Positions 1 through 6,607 of a stretch of 11,922 bases of DNA are shown here, piece by piece. The notes beneath the pieces are model-generated. The model was not told where the DNA came from. It saw nothing but the letters and a program-made list of their open reading frames with translations, and made no database searches. The DNA is taken from contig JAFCDD010000018.1 in the NCBI GenBank assembly GCA_017609845.1, forward strand, positions 1 through 11,922, written 5' to 3'. Each line of letters opens with the position of its first letter. Positions within the stretch are counted from its first letter, which is position 1. The stretch comes from Candidatus Woesearchaeota archaeon. Lineage in GTDB: Archaea > Nanobdellota > Nanobdellia > SCGC-AAA011-G17 > JACPNG01. Both the position numbers and the translations under genes were made by a program.

Positions 1-702
1 TTTACCCCTGCCTTTTATTTTTAGATTGTATTGATTGCTTAAATTTCCAACCCTGATAATATTGTTGTTTGATATTATATCTAAGTCTTTTACTTCTGTG
101 TTTGGTTTTATTGAGACGATTATTTCTTTCTTTTCCTTGTAATCTATTTGTTTTGGTTCAAAGCTTACTTTTATTTTTGGTATTAGTGCTACTTTTCTTT
201 TTAGTGTTACTTCTTTTATTTTGTTTTCTGTTTCTGCTGTTATTTTTATTGTTTCTCTTGCCATTGTTTTAAATTCGATTTCTTGTTGTTCTATGATTTT
301 TAGAGATATTAAATTACATTCGTCAAACAAGCAAACATTTATTTTTTCTATGTTTGTATTTCCTTTATTTCTGATTATACAATTGATTGTTTCTTCTTCT
401 GTGTTGTAGTATGCTTTTTTATCTGTTGTACACTTTAAATCTATTTCTTCTAGGAATTCTTTTTCTTCTCTTGCAGTTAATTGATTTATTTTTTCTTGTG
501 CTTGTTTTTTTGTGTACTCATTAAAGTTTTTTGAAAATTTAATTTTTGCAGTATCTATTGTGTTAAAGCTGGTTCTTACTTCTATGTCGGATGTATAGAC
601 ATAACCTGATTTTGCATTTTCAGGAATTTTAAGAATCCAATAAACATTTTTTTCTTTTAAAGGTTCTATTATTGTTGTTTTTTGGGTTTCATCTTCTAAT
701 CC
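1..702 (-). pseudogene. C-terminal continuation of the transglutaminase-like protein, out of frame, runs off window
   Basis: This stretch has no gene of its own start. On the minus strand the frame whose lowest codon lies at 1-3 is open for all 234 codons from 702 to the window edge. It picks up exactly where the transglutaminase gene hits its stop at 689-691. The junction reads naturally (…VTKAPS, then GLEDETQKT…) if one base of the G-run at 701-703 is removed. The first Met in this frame is far inside, so an independent gene is unlikely. The product is hydrophilic, rich in Glu, Lys, Ile and Asn, with beta-sandwich character and four Cys in one stretch (KCTTD, NCIIR, VCLFDEC). This fits extracellular Ig-like/NEW3-like modules behind a transglutaminase core. 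Domain naming is inference; the frame continuity is seen directly. Confidence 0.75.
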
Positions 703-1636
703 CGGACGGAGCTTTTGTTACTGTTAGAACCAAAGGAACGTAGTAGTTATGCGTATTTTTGATTTTTACTTCTAATGGGACATAACTTCCTGGAGCAACT
801 TCGTTATTTAATGGTCTTACAAATATCTGTGTTTGTTTTAAAGGAGTTCCTTCTTTTTTTGTTATTTCTGCTTTAATTTCAAGATTAGAAGGTACTAATT
901 GTATTCCTCTTGAGCGCCATTTATATTCTACAGATGGAGAGCCCGAATCGTCTGAATGAGAAAGTTTAACGTGACTTGGTGATATCCAACCATATTGGCC
1001 GAAAGTAACGTCAAAAGGAACCCAACCATATTCTGGAAAGTAAACCTCTGCCCAGCCATGATTCTCAAATTTATCTCCGTTGTTTGTGTAAACTGTTCCT
1101 GATACGAATCTGGCCGGAATTCCTAATGATCTTACCATGGAAATGAATAGGTTTGTTAATTCGTCACATACCCCTTCTCTATTTTCTAGAACCCAGGATG
1201 ATTTTTGAACTACTTCTGCAGTTAGTGTATTTAAATCATATTTTATATTTCTGTTTACCCACTCTGCTATTTTATATATTGCGATAAAGTAATCTGTTTC
1301 TCCTTCCACTATTTCTGCTGCTTTATTTCTTATTTCCTCATTAATATCAATGAACTCTGTTGCTACTATATATTTTTCATACTCTAATGGGGAAACTGAT
1401 GGAAATCTTAATTTGTTATAAATTTTTGGGAATGTGTTTTCTGTTTTAATTGTTGATGATAAGCCAAAGCTTAGTTCATCCCCGCTTGGTCGTTCCTTTG
1501 CCTCTGCCTCATCTAAATCGGAATTACCTGTTGTTTTTTCGATTTTTATATTAGCATTTATATCTATTTTTATTTCCATATTTTGGTAATTATGGAAATT
1601 TTCTCCTTGAGCTAGAGTAAATGGAATAAGAATCAA
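689..1636 (-). CDS. Secreted transglutaminase-like protein, N-terminal part (frameshifted)
   Basis: Transglutaminase-like (papain-fold) protein, probably exported, acting on surface proteins as a protease, amidase or crosslinker; the substrate is unknown. Numbered from the TTG at 1636, the triad is visible: Cys157 in REGVCDEL, His193 in ENHGWAEV and Asp209 in PFDVTFG. Residues about 95-155 form the usual helical lead-in. Residues 245-311 begin a beta-sandwich module. The start is uncertain. TTG gives a truncated signal peptide (MILIPFTLAQG). The upstream frame adds KKIVFLLL, which makes a complete one, and a strong Shine-Dalgarno (minus GAGGTGAT, plus 1667-1674) sits 6 nt before an ATC codon at 1658-1660. 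The frame ends at 689 only because of an extra base near 701-703; the protein continues to the window edge, giving at least 545 residues. It is the last gene seen of the minus operon and overlaps the radical SAM stop if ATC is the start. Confidence 0.85.
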   Translation of the reverse strand: MILIPFTLAQGENFHNYQNMEIKIDINANIKIEKTTGNSDLDEAEAKERPSGDELSFGLSSTIKTENTFPKIYNKLRFPSVSPLEYEKYIVATEFIDINEEIRNKAAEIVEGETDYFIAIYKIAEWVNRNIKYDLNTLTAEVVQKSSWVLENREGVCDELTNLFISMVRSLGIPARFVSGTVYTNNGDKFENHGWAEVYFPEYGWVPFDVTFGQYGWISPSHVKLSHSDDSGSPSVEYKWRSRGIQLVPSNLEIKAEITKKEGTPLKQTQIFVRPLNNEVAPGSYVPLEVKIKNTHNYYVPLVLTVTKAPSGIRR

Positions 1637-1647
1637 AAGTAAAAATA

Positions 1648-2271
1648 CTATCTTTTTGATTTTTTCATCACCTCTAAATATCTGGAAAGTTTATTCTTTA
1701 TTTGTTTTTTAAGTTCTTTTTCTATATTAAGTTTATCTATTTCTTTATTCCAATCTATTTTGGGCAATTTTGTTAAAGATCCTATAAATCTTCTATTTGC
1801 TTTTTTTGCCTGTTCCTCTATTTTTTTTGCATAAATTGAGTTAAAGCATCTTATTGAAGGGAATTTTGAAATAGAATTTGAGCCTGCTTTTAGTAATGTT
1901 GAGATATAATTAACTCTATCTTTCCATATCCCACATTGAATATCTATTTTTGGAAAAGCCTTTCTTGTTTTTTTAATCCATTTTGCCTGATATTCTTTTT
2001 TTGGAGGTTTGGTTTTTTCGAATATTGTTCCTTTTTGTGGATTGAGGCCGTAAAAGTGAATTTTTACTATATTATGTTTTTTAATGAATTTCTTAAGTAA
2101 TTCAAAATCTTCTATTGTTTCTCCTAATCCCAAGATTATTGTCATTGAATTCTTTAGTTTTAGTTTTTTTGATATATTGAACATATTTTCATATGGTTTT
2201 ATTGGTTTTGAAGGGCATACTTTTTTATGAATTGTTGGATTTATTGTTTCTATTGAGCCCACTACGCCGTA
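1648..2271 (-). pseudogene. Radical SAM protein, C-terminal part after a frameshift
   Basis: These 207 codons are the second half of the radical SAM gene that starts at 2510. The frame joins the first half if one T is restored to the minus-strand GTTAC at 2269-2273, giving …YKVYGVVGSIETIN… instead of YKVTA-stop. A Met at 2262 could be taken as a start, but it lies inside the conserved barrel and has no promoter or Shine-Dalgarno. Visible motifs are GSIETINPTIH (barrel strand and loop) and ILGLGETIEDF, a Gly-rich SAM-contacting loop like that of BioB/HmdB-type enzymes. The distal part, from about QCGIWKDRVNYISTLLKAGS, resembles the C-terminal strand and helix region of that superfamily and ends in a Lys-rich tail. 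The stop at 1648-1650 overlaps the probable start region of the transglutaminase gene. No specific substrate can be assigned. Confidence 0.8.
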
Positions 2272-2510
2272 ACTTTGTACATATTCTTTAATAAATCTCT
2301 AAATTCTCTTTTGGAGAATGCCTTTATGCCGCCAGATATAAAACCGATTTTCCATTTTAGTTTTTTGCATATAATCAATTCTGCCAGTATTGATGCTTGG
2401 GATCTTACTGCTTTTTTTGTTTTTGGCTGTGTTGACATATAACAATATGCGCAGTCTCTTATGCTACAATACCACGAGAAAAATATTGCTCTTTCAAACC
2501 AAGTTTTCAT
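2262..2510 (-). CDS. Radical SAM protein, N-terminal part (frameshifted)
   Basis: This is the cluster-binding half of a radical SAM enzyme of about 287 residues. The cysteine motif is Cys15-x4-Cys20-x2-Cys23 (YCSIRDCAYCYMS), one residue wider than the classical Cx3Cx2C. ISGG at 58-61 is the SAM-binding GGE-like strand end. Together with GLGET in the second half this points to the BioB/HmdB-like branch, although HmdB is described with Cx5Cx2C, so the spacing does not settle the family. The ATG at 2510 begins 1 nt after the repaired stop of the DHH gene (TAA at 2512-2514), so the two are surely co-transcribed. The frame ends at a TAG (2262-2264), nine bases beyond a lost T at 2271-2272. As it stands, the 82-residue product would lack most of the barrel and could not be active. 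Confidence 0.82.
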   Translation of the reverse strand: MKTWFERAIFFSWYCSIRDCAYCYMSTQPKTKKAVRSQASILAELIICKKLKWKIGFISGGIKAFSKREFRDLLKNMYKVTA

Positions 2511-2511
2511 T

Positions 2512-2844
2512 TTATATTAGTTTTTTAAGATTAGAAATAAATGTTGTAAAATCTTTCTTTTTTACACTTCCTCCGCAAGCATGTTCATGTCCTCCACCGT
2601 AACCATCCAATCCATTTAATGCTTTTGGAAGTATTTTGTTAATTATTGTTTTTGTGCTTCTTAAACTAAATCTCATTTCTCCTGATTTTTCTCGTGCGAT
2701 TAAAATTATTTTTTTTGGAAATCTATAAATTAGCTCATTAGATAGTTCGCCCGTAAAACTGGTTTTTATTGAAGGATAGGTAAAAATAAAGAGCTTTTCC
2801 TTTGTTTTGGATTTTAAAGCTTTGTTTAATATTGTTTGATACTC
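2512..2844 (-). pseudogene. DHH phosphoesterase, C-terminal DHHA1 part after a frameshift
   Basis: This frame encodes 110 residues ending at the TAA 2512-2514 and carries the DHHA1 signature GGGHEHACGG near its end. That glycine-rich loop binds nucleic acid or nucleotide substrate in DHH-DHHA1 enzymes. It is the missing second half of the gene starting at 3494. Restoring one A to the minus-strand AAA run (plus 2845-2847) gives TPKEYQTILNKALKSK and removes the stop at 2826-2828. FTGELSNELIYRF and EMRFSLRS also match the usual DHHA1 strand order. No start codon or promoter of its own is apparent. The stop lies 1 nt from the radical SAM ATG. Confidence 0.85.
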
Positions 2845-3494
2845 TTTGGTGTTTCTTTATTGAGAAGTTCATAAGGAGAATTTATTTTTTCTATTATTGA
2901 TATTGATTTTCTTACGTCTGATGTTTTTCCTTTTAACAGAAAATTATACATTCTTATTAAATTTCCAAGTTGTGTTTCATAGATAATTTTTCCAGGATCC
3001 TTTGTTTTTTTTATTAGGTCTGGATAGTTTTTTGAAAGTTCGTTGAAGAATTTTGGGATATGCCAGTCACCAATCACCCCGATTGAAGATATCCACATAT
3101 CTTTTTTTGTAATCTTATAGCACCAATATGATGTCGGCGTATTATCTGAATGTTTTTTTAATCTTGGGTTAAAGTAGTGGGCTCCCTTGGGTTTTTGGGG
3201 AATATGGTGGTCAATCCATATTATTGGAACTTTGGTTTTATCAATTACTTCTTGGTTCACTATTGGTTTATCCAAAATGAAAACTTTGTCCGGAGAATAT
3301 TCTTCAATTTTTCTTAAATAAGGAGCAGACGAATAAGGAGAGCTTTTTGTTACTATTCCCTTTCCTCTTTTGATATATCTTTTTAATAGTAAGTAAGAAC
3401 AGAGTCCATCAGTATCATTATCAAAGAAGAATAAAGGATTTTCTGAACTATTGAGATGATCTTTTATTTCTTTAAGTTTGCTTTCTGGTATCAT
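2826..3494 (-). CDS. DHH-family phosphoesterase, N-terminal catalytic part (frameshifted)
   Basis: RecJ/NrnA-like DHH phosphoesterase, expected to hydrolyse phosphodiester bonds in single-stranded nucleic acid or short oligonucleotides with two metal ions, in the cytoplasm. Motif I is FFDNDTDGL (Asp25, Asp27), motif II is FILDKP (Asp75), motif III is WIDHH (Asp95, His96, His97) and motif IV is IGDWH (Asp143). The frame stops at 2826 after residue 222, but the DHHA1 domain follows in the next frame; the repaired protein would be about 327 residues, normal for archaeal members. The ATG at 3494 lies inside the end of the upstream surface-protein gene (23 bp overlap), so translation is probably coupled. 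The choice between RecJ-like exonuclease, oligoribonuclease and cyclic-dinucleotide phosphodiesterase cannot be made from motifs alone. Confidence 0.88.
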   Translation of the reverse strand: MIPESKLKEIKDHLNSSENPLFFFDNDTDGLCSYLLLKRYIKRGKGIVTKSSPYSSAPYLRKIEEYSPDKVFILDKPIVNQEVIDKTKVPIIWIDHHIPQKPKGAHYFNPRLKKHSDNTPTSYWCYKITKKDMWISSIGVIGDWHIPKFFNELSKNYPDLIKKTKDPGKIIYETQLGNLIRMYNFLLKGKTSDVRKSISIIEKINSPYELLNKETPKSIKQY

Positions 3495-5220
3495 ATTTTT
3501 TTAATGCTGCTTCTACTTTGTCTGGATCCCACCCCTTTTTGATTAAACTTTCTCTGATTCTTTTTGTAGACATATTTTTACTTATACAGGATTCTATATA
3601 GTTTTTTAATAGTATGTTGCCTACTGTTTTTTGTCTCTTTTCCTCTTTTTTAATTGGTTGCTTTTTTATTTCTTTTGGTTTACTATAAAAGTCTGATATT
3701 TCTTTTGCCGGTTCTTCTTTTTCTCTTTTTTGCATTGGTTTTTCTTCTTTGAATTCTCTTTTTGTTTTTTTATTATATAGATAGATAGTTCCTATTGTTA
3801 AAATAATTATTAGGAATAATATTATTAATATTGGCCACCTTTTTGGTTTTTCTTCTTTTGTACAAATTCCTTCTTTATTACAGTAATATTCATCTCCGCA
3901 ACTTACATCTGTTGGGCAGGTTTTGCAATTTTCTCCTGCTTCTATTATGTTATTTCCGCACTTAGCCTCTTTCTTTTGTGTTGCTGTTAGGTTTGTTTTT
4001 ATTGTGTTTATTGAAAGCACCCACTCTTTTGTTGTTGTATAACTTTCATCTGATACTTTTACTTCTACTATATGCGTTCCTTCTTCTGTTGTCGTGTATG
4101 TGTATTCATCTTTGTTAGATTCTACTAGTATACCATCAAGAAACCATTCTACTGTTAATGCATCATTGTCCGCATCTGATTTTTCTATTGTGAATTTTTG
4201 TGATATTCTTGCACCTTCTTCTATTATTAATGAAGGATTTGATTGCGGAGAATAAGATGTTATTATCGGATTGTTGTTACTTGTTGAAGAAGTTACTATT
4301 AGATCTATTTCTCCACTTGAAATATTGTATTCTCCGTCATAAGCAAAGAATGTTATCTTTGATGTTCCTGCCCAATCAGTTTCTGGGGATAATGTTATTT
4401 CATTTGTTGATCTATCCAGAGTTACAGTTATATTGCTTGGTTGTGTATAACTCAAATTTAAATCTGTATTATCTACATCACTAAAATAATCATCTAAATC
4501 AATTTTTTTATTTTGATTTTTGCTCCAAGAGATATTTCCAATCTTTTTGTAAATTGGAGGATCATTTATGGGTGTTACATTTAATGTTACTATGTTGGAG
4601 GTGTTTTCCAATGTTCCATCATTTGCAGTAAATGTTATTGTTTTTGTTCCAGAATAGTTTGCTGCAGGTGTTAATGTTACTTGTCCATTTGTTATGCTGA
4701 CAGTTATATCGCTTATTGTTGAAGCCGTGAATGTTAATGCATCAGTATCGGAGAAGTAATTGTTTAAGTCCAATGATGTGTCTTCTGTGTCTTCTTGCCA
4801 GGTTATGTTGGGAATATCTGTGTAAGTTGGGGCGTTGTTTGAAGGGTTATTTACTATATCAACAGAGACTTCTGTAGTCGTTCCTGCTAGATTTCCATCA
4901 GAATCTGTTGCATTTGCGTAAAGTTTGCCTGTTGTTGTATCACTAACAGTTGTTGTATCAAAAGTGATTGAATATGATGTACCATTAACTGTTGAATCAT
5001 CAAAATTAATTTCTTGCCATGGTTCTGCTGGGTCTGCGCTAGGTTTGAAATAGAAAAATACTGCGGTTATTTCTTCTCCATCTCCTCTGTCTGATACTGA
5101 TACTACAATTGGTACAGATCCTGATAATTCTCCTTCAGTAGGGTCTGTTATTGACATCGATAAAGAATAGGCAAATTGAGAAAAAACCAGTATTAATATT
5201 AAATATATCCACCCCTTCAT
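3472..5220 (-). CDS. Surface protein with Ig/cadherin-like repeats, TM anchor and cytoplasmic helical tail
   Basis: A 582-residue membrane-anchored surface protein. Residues 1-20 are a signal peptide (MKGWIYLILILVFSQFAYS). An Ig-like module follows at about 22-122, then two cadherin-like modules (about 128-216 and 217-310) each containing an NYFSD or DYFSDVD strand-loop and a TPINDPP-type linker, then a PKD/Ig-like module at about 316-407. Residues 421-453 form a small Cys-rich knob with seven Cys (CGNNIIEAGENC…). A TM helix spans about 462-482. The cytoplasmic part is charged and ends in a helical motif (STKRIRESLIKKGWDPDKVE) that I recall as common at protein ends in Woesearchaeota/Pacearchaeota. 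The role is probably adhesion or envelope structure. It heads the minus operon and has a TATA box 26 nt upstream, implying a leaderless mRNA. The NDPP and DxD patterns suggest calcium-stabilised folds. Confidence 0.82.
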   Translation of the reverse strand: MKGWIYLILILVFSQFAYSLSMSITDPTEGELSGSVPIVVSVSDRGDGEEITAVFFYFKPSADPAEPWQEINFDDSTVNGTSYSITFDTTTVSDTTTGKLYANATDSDGNLAGTTTEVSVDIVNNPSNNAPTYTDIPNITWQEDTEDTSLDLNNYFSDTDALTFTASTISDITVSITNGQVTLTPAANYSGTKTITFTANDGTLENTSNIVTLNVTPINDPPIYKKIGNISWSKNQNKKIDLDDYFSDVDNTDLNLSYTQPSNITVTLDRSTNEITLSPETDWAGTSKITFFAYDGEYNISSGEIDLIVTSSTSNNNPIITSYSPQSNPSLIIEEGARISQKFTIEKSDADNDALTVEWFLDGILVESNKDEYTYTTTEEGTHIVEVKVSDESYTTTKEWVLSINTIKTNLTATQKKEAKCGNNIIEAGENCKTCPTDVSCGDEYYCNKEGICTKEEKPKRWPILIILFLIIILTIGTIYLYNKKTKREFKEEKPMQKREKEEPAKEISDFYSKPKEIKKQPIKKEEKRQKTVGNILLKNYIESCISKNMSTKRIRESLIKKGWDPDKVEAALKKYDTRKQT

Positions 5221-5240
5221 GTAATTAGAAGAGGAAATGT

Positions 5241-5250
5241 TTATTTAAAT
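5241..5250 (-). promoter_or_regulatory. TATA box of the surface-protein operon
   Basis: The minus-strand ATTTAAATAA is centred about 26 nt before the ATG at 5220, preceded by an A-rich BRE-like stretch. The predicted transcript begins at or next to the start codon. The core is palindromic, so by sequence alone it could also act rightwards. Confidence 0.55.
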
Positions 5251-5263
5251 ATTTTTTGATGAG

Positions 5264-5336
5264 AATGTAGCCCGGCTTCAATGATAATATTCATGTAAAG
5301 TCGGTGACTTTGTTGTATTATCTACTCTTCCGGGCC
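5264..5336 (-). ncRNA. Candidate H/ACA box guide RNA (pseudouridylation)
   Basis: On the minus strand three perfect stems are nested. P1 pairs 5330-5335 (GCCCGG) with 5270-5275 (CCGGGC), extendable by one G-U pair. P2 pairs 5316-5322 (GATAATA) with 5283-5289 (TATTATC). P3 pairs 5306-5311 (AAAGTC reading minus, loop ACC) with 5297-5302. Between P1 and P2 is a 7+7 nt internal loop (AAGAGTA and ATTGAAG), the expected guide pocket. Between P2 and P3 is an asymmetric 4+7 nt loop containing UGA, in the place of the L7Ae-bound K-turn. ACA follows P1 directly at 5266-5268, 14 nt from the top of the pocket, inside the 14-16 nt rule for these RNAs. GC-rich stems stand out in an AT-rich gap. The K-turn is imperfect (no tandem G-A on the 4-nt side) and P2 is short. 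The implied target is CUUCAAU-U-N-UACUCUU; I cannot name it. A TATA-like AATATAAG near 5358-5365 could start it, or it may be cut from the L15e transcript. Confidence 0.5.
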
Positions 5337-5363
5337 AGTATTTTAATTATTTTTCTTCTTATA

Positions 5364-5930
5364 TTATTTACCTTTTCTAGAATGAGACCTTAAACTAGGT
5401 CTTAGTTTTTCTGCACCCATTCCTTTGTGTTTTAAGCCACGAGATTTTCTGCCTGCAGATGTTTTTCCTCTGAAAACTCTTCCTTTTGAGTCTCCTACCC
5501 ATTCATATCCAGAATAGTTTCTAACAATGACCTTATCTAATAAAATGACTTCAAACCAATAATATATTCCGTCTTTTGCCATCTCATATGAATTTAAAAC
5601 TTCACAATTTTTGAATTTTTTAGCTGCTCTTTCTTCTGCAATCCATTTGTAAGATTTGCCGACAATCTTTTTTCTTCTTTGAGCTTTGGACCGTCTTCCT
5701 TTTTTTAATCTGGGCCTTTTTCTTCCTCCCCTTTTAACTCTGACTCTGACAACAATAAACCCTTTTTTTGCTTTATAGCCAATAGATCTAGCTTTATCTA
5801 GTCTTGTTGGTTTGTTTATTTTTACTATAGAATTAGATTTTCTCCATTCTATTAGTCTTTTTTTCCAAAGGTCACCAAGATTAGCTTTTGGTTTTTTATA
5901 TAATTCTCTGATATATTTGTATATTCCCAT
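5364..5930 (-). CDS. rpl15e: 50S ribosomal protein L15e
   Basis: Large-subunit ribosomal protein L15e, found in archaea and eukaryotes, binding 23S rRNA deep in the 50S subunit. All 188 residues are present, the usual archaeal length. Recognisable stretches are MGIYKYIRELYKKP at the N-terminus, the basic KRGGRKRPRLKKGRRSKAQR segment (about 67-86), LNSYEMAKDGIYYWFEVILL (about 113-132), and the C-terminal SAGRKSRGLKHKGMG, all typical of the family. The gene is monocistronic in appearance and divergent from aIF5A across 121 bp. TATA-like stretches on the minus strand lie near 5988-5996 and 5970-5977, implying a leader of roughly 18-36 nt. That leader contains a GC-rich patch at 5944-5957, unusual here, but no clear Shine-Dalgarno. 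The candidate H/ACA RNA begins 28 nt after its stop. Confidence 0.97.
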   Translation of the reverse strand: MGIYKYIRELYKKPKANLGDLWKKRLIEWRKSNSIVKINKPTRLDKARSIGYKAKKGFIVVRVRVKRGGRKRPRLKKGRRSKAQRRKKIVGKSYKWIAEERAAKKFKNCEVLNSYEMAKDGIYYWFEVILLDKVIVRNYSGYEWVGDSKGRVFRGKTSAGRKSRGLKHKGMGAEKLRPSLRSHSRKGK

Positions 5931-6020
5931 TTTCTTTTATTCAGGGTTGCTATGCCCCACATCTAAGTCAAATATTTTTTTTATTTGTTTAAAAAGTTTT
6001 CTGTTAGATAAACGATAATT

Positions 6021-6029
6021 ATTTAAATA
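6021..6029 (+). promoter_or_regulatory. TATA box of the aIF5A-L40e-protease operon
   Basis: ATTTAAATA is centred about 27 nt before the ATG at 6052. It supports that ATG rather than the upstream in-frame TTG at 6037 and implies a leaderless message. Confidence 0.6.
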
Positions 6030-6051
6030 GTATGACTTGTTTTATTTATTT

Positions 6052-6441
6052 ATGGCTACGAAACAAACTAGTGCAGGAAGTTTAAAGGTTGGAGGATTTA
6101 TTGTTTTTGATGGTGTTGGGTGCAGAGTTTCTAAAATGGATATTTCTAGGACCGGGAAACATGGTCATGCTAAATGCAGGATGGAGGCAATTAGTTTAAT
6201 TGATGGTAGGAAATTTGTTAAGATAATTCCTGCCCATGATAATGTTATCGTTCCTATAATAGAAAAAAAGGTCGCTCAGATATTGTCTGTTCATGGTGAT
6301 ATAGCTAATGTTATGGATATGGAAACTTATGAAACATTTGATTTGAAAATACCTAATGATATGAAAGCGCAGGTTAAGGAAGGTATCCAAGTTGTTTATT
6401 GGATAATTTTAAATGAAAAAGTTATGAAACAGGTAAGGTAA
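6052..6441 (+). CDS. eif5a: Translation factor aIF5A
   Basis: Archaeal homologue of eIF5A and bacterial EF-P. It binds the ribosomal E site and relieves stalling at difficult peptide-bond sequences. Its 129 residues comprise the basic SH3-like N-domain with the hypusination loop SRTGKHGHAK, Lys36 being the residue converted to deoxyhypusine/hypusine, and an OB-fold C-domain (about 70-129, starting near VPIIEKKVAQI). The start was set at ATG 6052 (MATKQTSAG) because a TATA box lies 26 nt upstream; the TTG at 6037 would add MFYLF, which is not family-like. It is followed after 1 nt by L40e and then a membrane protease, forming an operon. No deoxyhypusine synthase gene is visible here. Confidence 0.97.
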   Translation: MATKQTSAGSLKVGGFIVFDGVGCRVSKMDISRTGKHGHAKCRMEAISLIDGRKFVKIIPAHDNVIVPIIEKKVAQILSVHGDIANVMDMETYETFDLKIPNDMKAQVKEGIQVVYWIILNEKVMKQVR

Positions 6442-6442
6442 A

Positions 6443-6607
6443 ATGGTTAAATTTGAAGAAGCAATCAAGAGGAGATACAATAATGTTTTTGTTTGTAAGA
6501 GATGTAAAACAAAGAAAAGAGCATCTATCGCTAAAATCATGCAAAAAAAAATTGCATGCAGGAAATGCGCTGGAAAATCATTTAGACCAATAAAAAGAGG
6601 AAAATGA
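6443..6607 (+). CDS. rpl40e: 50S ribosomal protein L40e (54 residues)
   Basis: A small zinc-ribbon ribosomal protein. It opens MVKFEEAIKRRYNNVFVC and carries two Cys pairs, Cys18-x2-Cys21 and Cys39-x2-Cys42, that bind one zinc, embedded in a Lys/Arg-rich chain ending PIKRGK. This matches archaeal L40e, the counterpart of the ribosomal part of the eukaryotic ubiquitin fusion, in length and motif order. The ATG lies 1 nt after the aIF5A stop, and the TGA abuts the protease ATG, so all three are one transcription unit. GAGG at 6597-6600, inside this gene's end, serves as Shine-Dalgarno for the next gene. Confidence 0.95.
   Translation: MVKFEEAIKRRYNNVFVCKRCKTKKRASIAKIMQKKIACRKCAGKSFRPIKRGK

Noticed and set aside
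69..409. Leu/Val-rich and Ser/Val-rich plus-strand frames at the left edge
   Set aside because: Antisense to the continuous transglutaminase C-terminal frame; composition is what reverse-strand Lys/Glu codons give.
689..2848. Programmed ribosomal frameshifting in the three left operon genes
   Set aside because: The shifts go in different directions (one extra base, two missing bases), have no common slippery heptamer and no conserved recoding family among these proteins.
4200..4484. A 94-codon plus-strand frame inside the surface protein gene
   Set aside because: Lies antisense to cadherin-like modules, with no promoter, Shine-Dalgarno or recognisable family.
5270..5335. The GC-rich hairpin as a tRNA gene or a plus-strand RNA
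   Set aside because: No TPsiC arm, D arm or anticodon layout on either strand. A plus-strand transcript could start at a TATA-like box near 5242-5250 and end in T-runs, but ACA after the basal stem exists only on the minus strand.
5944..5968. GC-rich patch upstream of L15e as a C/D RNA or leader hairpin
   Set aside because: A CTGA is present on the minus strand but no acceptable C box; the only stem is 3 bp (GGG/CCC) with an 8-nt loop.
6037..6051. Upstream TTG start for aIF5A
   Set aside because: Adds MFYLF, unlike the family, and would lie too close to the TATA box at 6021-6029.
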